A DNA stretch of 35,886 bases, from the NCBI GenBank assembly GCA_002170485.2, contig NHDZ02000142.1, forward strand, positions 1 to 35,886. The letters run 5' to 3'. The position numbers and the translations under genes are program-made. A model generated the notes under the pieces. That model ran no database searches, had not been told where the DNA came from, and saw nothing but the letters and a program-made list of their open reading frames with translations. Source of the DNA: MED660 sp002691025. GTDB taxonomy: Bacteria > Myxococcota_A > UBA9160 > UBA4427. This document shows, in pieces, positions 1 through 7,690 of this stretch; positions within the stretch are counted from its first letter, which is position 1, and each line of letters starts with the position of its first letter.

Positions 1-1
1 G

Positions 2-115
2 GGGCCCCGGATTCCCGCTCGTCGGAATCTCCGGGTCGTCTATCGGGACGGTCTGCCGGAGCGGGAGGCAAGCGAACCCGATCAGTCCGCCTCCACGGGG
101 CGGGCTCCAGCCTAG
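2..115 (+). CDS. 3' end of an unidentified gene (partial)
   Basis: An open frame runs from the window edge to a TAG at 113-115. It encodes about 37 residues that begin G-P-R-I-P-A-R-R-N-L-R-V-V-Y-R-D-G-L-P-E and end in a polar, low-complexity tail. Most codons end in G or C, as in the neighbouring genes, which favours real coding sequence. Too little is visible to name a family. It could also be a chance open frame. Confidence 0.35.
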   Translation, partial: GPRIPARRNLRVVYRDGLPEREASEPDQSASTGRAPA

Positions 116-177
116 GTTTCAAGGTTCGCACGAGCCGGGAACGGGGTATGGGCGGGTCACCGTCTTCTTTCTCGCGC

Positions 178-183
178 TAGCCT
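178..183 (+). promoter_or_regulatory. Candidate -10 hexamer TAGCCT
   Basis: TAGCCT lies about 70 bases before the chosen start of the beta-hydroxyacid dehydrogenase gene. It fits the TANNNT pattern seen upstream of most genes here. No convincing -35 box is visible. Confidence 0.4.
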
Positions 184-252
184 GTGGGTTCAGTTTTCGA
201 AAGACAGGCCGGCTTCCGCCGTCTGTCCGTGCCGCTTGAAAAGGGGATCGAT

Positions 253-1152
253 TTGAAAGTCGCCTTCCTGTGTCTTGGCGTGATGGGCTATCCCATGGCC
301 GGTCATCTGGCTCGCTCCGGTCAGTGCGTGACGGTCTACAACCGGACCGCTTCCCGGGCCGAAGACTGGCAGCGGGAATTTGCTCAGCATGAGGTTGCGA
401 CGGCGCCTTCGCCTGCGGAAGCGGTGAAGGGGGCCGAGTTCGTGTTTGTGTGCACGGGCAATGATTCCGATTTGAGGCAGGTGCTTCTGGGGGACTCGGG
501 GGCTCTGGATGCCATGTCGAAGGGCGCGTGCCTGGTGGATCACACTACGGCCTCCGCCGAATTGGCTCGCGTGCTTTCGGAAGAGGCTCGACAAAGGGAT
601 CTGGGGTGGTTGGATGCACCGGTCTCGGGTGGAGAGGCGGGCGCGCAAAACGGAGCGCTGACCATCATGGTCGGTGGAGACGAGGCGGACTATCAGCGAG
701 CCTCTTCTCTGCTGGACGTCTACGCCCGTAAGCACCTTCTCATGGGACCCGCCGGTTCCGGTCAGTTGACCAAGATGGTGAATCAGATCTGCATCGGAGG
801 CTTGTTGCAGGCTCTTTCCGAGGGCCTCTCTTTCGCGGAGCGGGTCGGACTGGATGGCGAAAAGGTGGTGGAGGTGATTGCCCAGGGCGCGGCGGGATCC
901 TGGCAGATGGAGAACCGGTCGCACACCATGCTCAAGCGGGAGTTTGATTTCGGCTTTGCGCTGGAGTGGATGCGCAAGGATCTGGGCATGGCTCTGGCGG
1001 AGGCGGCTCGGGCCCAGGCGGATCTTCCGGTGACGGCGCTGGTGGATCAATTCTATGCAGAGTTGGAGTCCCAAGGGCACTCGCGCTGGGACACGTCGAG
1101 CTTGATCACCTTGTTGGACGGTCCGGCTTCAGACGCCAAGGAATCGGGCTAG
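253..1152 (+). CDS. NAD(P)-dependent beta-hydroxyacid dehydrogenase (3-hydroxyisobutyrate dehydrogenase family)
   Basis: A soluble oxidoreductase of 299 residues, the usual family length, expected to oxidise a beta-hydroxyacid or reduce its semialdehyde with NAD(P). The N-terminus has the dinucleotide-binding turn L-G-V-M-G-Y-P-M-A-G. The substrate-binding signature D-A-P-V-S-G-G-E-A-G-A lies near residue 120, and the catalytic-lysine segment G-S-G-Q-L-T-K-M-V-N follows at about 165-175. I start it at TTG 253 because AAGGGG (241-246) sits 6 bases upstream and the protein then begins at the Rossmann fold. An upstream GTG at 184 would add a 23-residue tail with no family match. Its stop overlaps that of the convergent lipoprotein gene within CTAG. 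The substrate cannot be told from sequence: hydroxyisobutyrate, tartronate semialdehyde and succinic semialdehyde are all possible. Confidence 0.88.
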   Translation: MKVAFLCLGVMGYPMAGHLARSGQCVTVYNRTASRAEDWQREFAQHEVATAPSPAEAVKGAEFVFVCTGNDSDLRQVLLGDSGALDAMSKGACLVDHTTASAELARVLSEEARQRDLGWLDAPVSGGEAGAQNGALTIMVGGDEADYQRASSLLDVYARKHLLMGPAGSGQLTKMVNQICIGGLLQALSEGLSFAERVGLDGEKVVEVIAQGAAGSWQMENRSHTMLKREFDFGFALEWMRKDLGMALAEAARAQADLPVTALVDQFYAELESQGHSRWDTSSLITLLDGPASDAKESG

Positions 1153-2681
1153 TCGATGGTCTGGAAGCCGGAAGGGCCCGGGGGCATGAACAACTGGAGT
1201 TGGCTGATGGACACGTCTCGTTCATCGACCCGGCCGTCCCCGTCGAGGTCATGGTTGGAGTCGTAGGCCCCTTTTCTTGCGCTGAGGGCAATCGCTTCCA
1301 GGTCTCCCCGTGTGCTTCTGGGGAAGGTTTCCCCCCACGATGTGGTGATGCGGCCATCGCCGTTCACATCCGAATCGCAGAAATTGCCGAAGCCGTCGCC
1401 ATCGGTATCTCTTTGCTCGGGGTTGGGGATCAGTAGGCAGTTGTCCCGTGCGTCGAAGTGGCCGTCGCCATCGAGGTCAAGGGGGTTTGGCGTGGGGGCG
1501 CTCGGATCAAGGCGCATGAGCGGGTCGCCCACATAGACATTGACCCAGCCCAGGTAGGGGAGGGCTCGGTAATAGGATTCGATGGCCGTGGCTCCCGCCG
1601 CATACTGGGCAAAGAAGATGTGCGGTCGGACCACGGCCGAGAGGGTGGGCTCGGAGACCTGGCCTGCGGCCCCGCCCGCGCCCAGGGAGAGGAGGTCGGC
1701 CAGAAGAGATTGGCCGTATTCCGGCGGCGATGTGAAGGTGCGGGCATTGGTACTGACCAGGTCAGCGACGATGGATCGAGGCGCAAACCGACCGGGATAG
1801 GTTCGGCCCTTGATCCGCCCGTAGGTTCTGGGAGCGGCTTCGGCCGTCGCATTGCTTCCCCATGAAGAGTAGCCCTGGATGAGTGCATGGTTGCCGGCAA
1901 ACTCCGGTCCCCGATCGACCTCTACGGAAAGCCCCATGCTGGCCAGGGTACTTTCCGTCGAGCCCAGCAGGATGTGGTTCACGACGTCGAGCGAGGAGGG
2001 GAGTTCGGGATCCTGATCGATCAGCCAGATTGAATTCTCGACGGTCGGTTCCTGGGCTGCATCCAGCAGTTGTCGGACTCGAGCGGGGACCTGGGAATCG
2101 CTGTCCCCTTCCTGCATGTACTGGGTCAGGCGAGCGACCATGAAACGCAGGGGCGAGTTCGGCTCATCCCTGCGGTACTCAGAAAAAGAGCGGCCATCGG
2201 CGAAGTAGGGGTTCGGGGTGGAGGAGACACCCGGCCGACCCACCCAGTCCGAGAAGAGAAGGGACAGTTCGGCGTCCACCGAAGCCGTGTCGGAATCGCG
2301 CAGGAGGTCGGCGTCTTCCGTCTTCCGGCCCTGGATGCGGAGCGGGATTCCCTTTGTGGTCACGATGATCTCGATGTCCTCCGCGTCTTCGTGCGCGGTG
2401 AGCCACTTCTCGAGCGGCTGCCGGATCCATCGGTCGAATTCGTCCCGGTCGATGGTCTCGTGCCGAGGGTCGCGTAGCCCGGGGTCCTTGAGGGGGATCT
2501 CGAGACGCACCAGATTCGACGGGGGGATGGCGTGGCGCTTGAGATAGTCCTGTCCGATGGCCACGGAGACGGGACTGGCTTCGTTCACGAGAACCAGGAC
2601 CTGGCTCTCGCCGGACCCACGGCAACTCATCACGCCCAATCCAAAGAGGATGAGAAATAGGAGTCGCCTCAGCGTGAGCAC
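1149..2681 (-). CDS. TIGR03790-type lipoprotein with thrombospondin-3/dockerin-like calcium repeats
   Basis: A predicted exported lipoprotein of 510 residues and unknown function. I start it at GTG 2681, preceded by AAGAGG. The protein then opens with two arginines, a hydrophobic stretch and the lipobox G-V-M-S-C, a typical lipoprotein signal. The body (about 25-400) resembles the TIGR03790 family (V-L-V-L-V-N near the start, then I-P-P-S-N-L-V-R-L). The last 110 residues carry aspartate-rich calcium loops such as DLDGDGHFD, DTDGDGFGN, DVNGDGRI and DLDGDGRVDERD, with an L-I-P-N-P-E-Q segment. This is the pattern of thrombospondin type 3 repeats merging into a dockerin-like module. It is probably displayed on the outer surface or docked to another protein. 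It is divergent from ettA with a shared promoter region. The family call rests on memory of the family, so it is less certain than the repeats. Confidence 0.75.
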   Translation of the reverse strand: MLTLRRLLFLILFGLGVMSCRGSGESQVLVLVNEASPVSVAIGQDYLKRHAIPPSNLVRLEIPLKDPGLRDPRHETIDRDEFDRWIRQPLEKWLTAHEDAEDIEIIVTTKGIPLRIQGRKTEDADLLRDSDTASVDAELSLLFSDWVGRPGVSSTPNPYFADGRSFSEYRRDEPNSPLRFMVARLTQYMQEGDSDSQVPARVRQLLDAAQEPTVENSIWLIDQDPELPSSLDVVNHILLGSTESTLASMGLSVEVDRGPEFAGNHALIQGYSSWGSNATAEAAPRTYGRIKGRTYPGRFAPRSIVADLVSTNARTFTSPPEYGQSLLADLLSLGAGGAAGQVSEPTLSAVVRPHIFFAQYAAGATAIESYYRALPYLGWVNVYVGDPLMRLDPSAPTPNPLDLDGDGHFDARDNCLLIPNPEQRDTDGDGFGNFCDSDVNGDGRITTSWGETFPRSTRGDLEAIALSARKGAYDSNHDLDGDGRVDERDVSISQLQLFMPPGPSGFQTID

Positions 2682-2714
2682 ACCTGACCTCTTCAGCGTG
2701 GTTACCGGAGGCCG

Positions 2715-2721
2715 TATTCTA
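2715..2721. promoter_or_regulatory. Overlapping divergent -10 hexamers
   Basis: TATTCT on the plus strand (2715-2720) faces ettA, and TAGAAT on the minus strand (2721-2716) faces the lipoprotein gene. The two candidate -10 boxes share five base pairs, so polymerase could probably occupy only one direction at a time. Confidence 0.4.
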
Positions 2722-2802
2722 GCGCGCTCTTTGGAGTTGGCTGTTTTTGCTCGCGCTTCTGGTTCGTCTCGATACACTCCCGAGCCTGAGAGGAGGGGTG
2801 CT

Positions 2803-4479
<1,677 letters not shown>

Positions 4480-4492
4480 TCCGCGGCGGGCC

Positions 4493-4516
4493 CAAGGGCA
4501 AAGCCGCTCGCCCTTG
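4493..4516. terminator. Hairpin between convergent genes
   Basis: CAAGGGC at 4493-4499 pairs with GCCCTTG at 4510-4516. It lies just after the ettA stop and just before the stop of the opposing diiron gene. There is no T-run, so its role as a terminator is uncertain. Confidence 0.3.
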
Positions 4517-4532
4517 TGAGTCTGTGGTCCCG

Positions 4533-5582
4533 TCAGTTTGCTTCGGCTTGTTCCATCTCGCGAAGGATCCTGGCGTCATCCCAGATCGGGATCTCTTCGG
4601 CTGCGAAGAGTTCCCGTGTGCGGTCGGTGATCGCACCGACCCGGACGAGATTCGGCATCATGAGATCCTTGAAGGAGTGGATCTGACCGGGAGGGGCATC
4701 GGCGCCGAGACCTTCCTGGCCGGCCTCGATGGCGGATTTCAGGAAATCTTCGTGATCGATTCCGACCTCGTCCAGCACACAGAAGAAGCCCGGGTCGGGC
4801 ATTTGACTGCCTTGTCCATCGATTCCGCCGAAGGCATCGGAGAGGAACTTGATGATGTCAAAGGCGAACTGCGCCTGATCTTCTTGATCATCGGGATGCA
4901 TCTGCTGTATGGCATCCCGTACGTAGAGGCTCCCGAAGGCGACATGTCGGGCTTCGTCTCGGAGCACGAGACTCGTCAGCTTCCGAAGGAGTTCGCACGA
5001 CGTGGTCCGACGCATGTTGTGGAAGGCCGCCAGGGCAAGGCCTTCGACGACCATGTTCATACCGATGGCGATCTTGACCCAGTGGTCGGATTGCAGGGTG
5101 ATGTCAATGGTTTCGCGAAGCCACGGCGCCATGGGATATACCAAGGCCAACTTCCGGATGTATTTCTCATAGCCTTCCACATGCCTGGCTTCATCCATGG
5201 TCTGCGTTGCGGCGTAGAGTTTTCCCTCGTAGTCCGGCACGGCATGGGTGAGAGCGGCTGAAGTCATCAGGGCTCCCTGTTCACCGTGGAGGAACTGGGA
5301 AAGCATATGGGCTGTGGAGTGCAGGGTGAACGTTTCCCGCTGGGCTTGGGAGAGTTCCTGGAGGATGGGGATCTGATCCAGGCCACTTCGATTTTCATCC
5401 ACCAGGGGTCGGGAGGGGTCGATCTCGTAGGACCAGTCGAGGTCTTTCTCCGCATCCCATTGGAGTTGCTTGGATTTTTCGTACAGGTTCTTGAGGTCTG
5501 TTCTTTCGATGTCGTAGTCGAATTGCCAGCAGATCTCCATGGGTGTCTTCAATATGGCGGCTTTGTCCCAGTTGGTCGGCAT
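4533..5582 (-). CDS. Ferritin-like diiron carboxylate protein (RNR-R2/oxygenase-like)
   Basis: A predicted 349-residue soluble helical protein. Two D-E-A-R-H motifs, near residues 130 and 207, have the ExxH spacing that supplies iron ligands in ferritin-like and ribonucleotide-reductase-R2-like diiron proteins. Acidic helices precede each motif, for example around D-Y-E-G-K-L-Y and V-V-E-G-L-A-L. This suggests an O2-activating diiron enzyme, possibly an oxygenase or desaturase, but the substrate is unknown. The start ATG 5582 has AGGAG five bases upstream and gives a protein beginning M-P-T-N-W-D-K. The open frame continues upstream into the neighbouring gene's 3' end, which I reject. It lies 65 bases downstream of the nitronate monooxygenase gene on the same strand, so the two are probably co-transcribed. 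Confidence 0.82.
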   Translation of the reverse strand: MPTNWDKAAILKTPMEICWQFDYDIERTDLKNLYEKSKQLQWDAEKDLDWSYEIDPSRPLVDENRSGLDQIPILQELSQAQRETFTLHSTAHMLSQFLHGEQGALMTSAALTHAVPDYEGKLYAATQTMDEARHVEGYEKYIRKLALVYPMAPWLRETIDITLQSDHWVKIAIGMNMVVEGLALAAFHNMRRTTSCELLRKLTSLVLRDEARHVAFGSLYVRDAIQQMHPDDQEDQAQFAFDIIKFLSDAFGGIDGQGSQMPDPGFFCVLDEVGIDHEDFLKSAIEAGQEGLGADAPPGQIHSFKDLMMPNLVRVGAITDRTRELFAAEEIPIWDDARILREMEQAEAN

Positions 5583-5647
5583 CGTGGCTCCTATGGCTTT
5601 CGTGAATTCAGGGTGTGCGTGGGCTGGATGGCTGCAGGCGCTTGTTC

Positions 5648-6769
5648 CTATTCCTGCGGCGTCAGTGACTGGAGTCGGTCGAGGGAGTCGTAGTAGCCGT
5701 CGATCAGATCGGCCACGATGTCCTTGGTGGGTTTGATCTGGTTCATGGACCCGACGATTTGTCCGACTGGATTGAAGGCCACATCCTGGGCCTGCTCTGC
5801 GTACTGGCTGGTGCGTCGAATCATGTCCAATGTGACCATGCCTTGTAGCGGCATGGGGAGAGGCTCCGGGGTTTCTTCGTCCGCCCAGGCTTCCGTCCAT
5901 TTGTTGCGAAGCATCCGCGCTGGCTTCCCGGTCACGGACTTCGAACGAATCGTGTCCCGACTGCTGGCTTTGATGTACGACTCTTTCTGGGCGATGGCGG
6001 CCTGGGCTTCCTTGACGAGAAGCCAGATGGAACCGGACCAGACGCCCGCGGCCCCGAGTGCCATGGCGGCCGCGACCTGGGGGCCGGTCCCGATGCCGCC
6101 GGCGGCGAGAACAGGCACGGGCGCAACGGCTTCAATGACTTCGGGCCACAGGATGATGCTGCCGACTTCACCGGTATGTCCACCGCCCTCGTGGCCCTGG
6201 GCGATGATGATGTCCACGCCGGCTTCTTTGTGCTTGAGGGCCTGATAGGCACTGCCGCAAAGAGCCGCCACTTTCCGTCCCGTCCCGTGAATGGACTGGA
6301 TGACATCCGGCGGAGGCGTACCCAGGGCATTGGCGATGAGCTTGACCTTGTCGTGGGAGAGGGCGCATTCGATCTGGGGAAGCGCGGTGGCCAGGGTCCA
6401 GCCCAGCACGCGGTCGGATTGTTCTTCCTCGGGAAGTTTGGGAACGCCCGCATCGCTCAGGAGCTTTGCGGCGAACTGCTTGTGTTGTTCGGGGATGGAG
6501 TTCCGGAGCTGCTCCTGGAGCTTCTCGGGATCCATCTCTCCCATGCCTTCGTATTTCCCGGGGATCACGGTGTCCACGCCATAGGGCTTGTTGCCGATTC
6601 GCTCGTCGATCCACTGGAGTTCCGTCTCCAGTTCTTCCGCCGTGAAGCCCACGGCCCCCAATACGCCGAGTCCGCCGGCTTTGCTGACTTCGACGACGAC
6701 GTCGCGGCAATGTGTGAAGGCAAAGATCGGAACGTCGATTCCGAACCAATCGCAGAGTTCAGTGTGCAT
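5648..6769 (-). CDS. Nitronate monooxygenase family flavoprotein (2-nitropropane dioxygenase-like)
   Basis: An FMN-dependent TIM-barrel enzyme of 373 residues. The N-terminus (F-G-I-D-V-P-I-F, then A-G-G-L-G-V-L-G-A) is the family's entry strand and first flavin loop. A-Q-G-H-E-G-G-G-H-T-G-E is the conserved glycine/histidine loop. V-P-V-L-A-A-G-G-I-G-T-G and A-L-G-A-A-G-V-W-S-G-S form the phosphate-binding C-terminal half. Family members oxidise alkyl nitronates or act as enoyl reductases, and sequence does not decide which. ATG 6769 has GGGAGA about five bases upstream. It is the first gene of a probable two-gene operon with the diiron protein. Both partners use O2, hinting at a shared oxidative pathway. 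Confidence 0.88.
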   Translation of the reverse strand: MHTELCDWFGIDVPIFAFTHCRDVVVEVSKAGGLGVLGAVGFTAEELETELQWIDERIGNKPYGVDTVIPGKYEGMGEMDPEKLQEQLRNSIPEQHKQFAAKLLSDAGVPKLPEEEQSDRVLGWTLATALPQIECALSHDKVKLIANALGTPPPDVIQSIHGTGRKVAALCGSAYQALKHKEAGVDIIIAQGHEGGGHTGEVGSIILWPEVIEAVAPVPVLAAGGIGTGPQVAAAMALGAAGVWSGSIWLLVKEAQAAIAQKESYIKASSRDTIRSKSVTGKPARMLRNKWTEAWADEETPEPLPMPLQGMVTLDMIRRTSQYAEQAQDVAFNPVGQIVGSMNQIKPTKDIVADLIDGYYDSLDRLQSLTPQE

Positions 6770-6804
6770 GTGGATCTCCCGTTCTAGGTGGGCGCGAAAT
6801 GGCG

Positions 6805-6810
6805 AGAGTA
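6805..6810 (-). promoter_or_regulatory. Candidate -10 TACTCT for the nitronate monooxygenase operon
   Basis: On the minus strand TACTCT lies 35 bases before the ATG at 6769, leaving room for a short leader with the GGGAGA ribosome site. No clear -35 box is visible. Confidence 0.35.
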
Positions 6811-6983
6811 GCCTCAGGGACTATCAGGGGCGAGGAATTTTGCTCAGATTCACTGGCGATTCGCCGCTACGCGCGCTCTGAGACACGCTTTGGGCCTGAT
6901 CGGCCGAAATTCACCCCAGGTTGAGGGGGTCTGCCCCGGAGGTCGTTTTCTTCTTTTGGGTGCATTTTTCCGGGAAATATGTG

Positions 6984-6989
6984 TATCTT
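6984..6989 (+). promoter_or_regulatory. Candidate -10 TATCTT of the recQ leader RNA
   Basis: TATCTT is preceded by TGTG (extended -10 like). Six bases separate it from the first G of a 10-bp stem at 6996, exactly where transcription should begin. An 11-base direct repeat, GGTCGTTTTCT, occurs at 6941-6951 (about 30 bases upstream of this box) and at 7051-7061. Confidence 0.45.
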
Positions 6990-6995
6990 GTCCGT

Positions 6996-7063
6996 GGAGA
7001 AAACGGGGGGAAGTGATTCCCGCGACACCGCGAGCCCGAGTGAAGGGCTAGGTCGTTTTCTCC
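6996..7063 (+). ncRNA. Predicted four-way-junction RNA at the head of the recQ leader
   Basis: GGAGAAAACG (6996-7005) pairs perfectly with CGTTTTCTCC (7054-7063). Three hairpins are nested inside. The first is GGGAA/TTCCC (7008-7012 with 7017-7021) closed by a GTGA loop of the GNRA type. The second is GCG/CGC (7022-7024 with 7029-7031). The third is AGCCC/GGGCT (7033-7037 with 7045-7049) with a 7-base loop. The result is a cloverleaf of 68 bases. A candidate -10 box ends six bases before it. Some 230 further bases separate it from the recQ start, so it may be a regulatory leader or an independent small RNA. It does not match a riboswitch class I can recall, and the structure was found by eye only. 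Confidence 0.45.
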
Positions 7064-7294
7064 GGCGATGTCGGCCGCGATCGTTTGGGTCCTGTCTGGG
7101 TGTATTGCATTCCGCGTCCCTGCATGGCTCTCCGGGTCTATGAGTGAACTTTGTTTCTGCCGGGCTTGGCTGCTGGAAGGTGTGGAAAAAAGCCCATCGT
7201 GCCTCTGGCTTGATCCGTTACCTCGGTTCAAGGCTGGCTCCATTTTCGGGATTTCGGGATTGAGATTACAGCGTATGAGACGTCAAAGAGAATC

Positions 7295-7690
7295 ATGACC
7301 CAGAAGAAAGCCGCCAAGAAGAAGACGGCCGCCAAGAAGACGGCGGCCAAGAAGACGGTCGCGAAGAAGGCGGCTGCCAAGAAGGCGTCCGCCAAGAAGA
7401 AGGCGGCCCCCAAGAAGGTGGCGGCCAAGAAGGCGTCCGCCAAGAAAGCCGCGCCGAAGAAAGCCGCGGCGAAGAAGACAGCCGCGAAGAAAGCAGCCCC
7501 CAAGAAAGCGACTGCTAAGAAGAAGGCGGCGCCCAGGAAGGCCGCGGCGAAGAAGGTGTCCGCCAAGAAGACGGCGGCCGTGAAGGCGGCTCCGAAGAAG
7601 GCGGCGGCGAAGAAGAAGGCCGCAGTCACGAAGGCGGTTTCTCGGAAGACGCCCGCCAGGAAAACCGCGGCCAGGAAGGTCGACGAGGGT
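7295..7690 (+). repeat. Coding tandem repeats (lysine/alanine tail)
   Basis: Degenerate in-frame repeats built on GCCAAGAAG/GCGGCC units encode the histone-like tail of the helicase. Synonymous codons vary between units (aag/aaa, gcc/gcg), so the repeat is older at the protein level than at the DNA level. Such DNA is prone to length changes. Confidence 0.85.

Noticed and set aside
7221..7242. GGTTCAAGG followed by a CCA-like end, resembling a tRNA T-arm
   Set aside because: The flanking bases do not form the T-stem, and no acceptor, D or anticodon stems can be drawn.
6911..7243. 110-codon minus-strand open frame in the recQ upstream region
   Set aside because: No ribosome site, no family resemblance, and it runs through the proposed RNA stem.
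7068..7298. 76-codon open frame ending in an ATGA overlap with the recQ start
   Set aside because: Tempting as a leader peptide, but it has no ribosome site, no recognisable sequence and odd composition. The region is better explained as a leader RNA.
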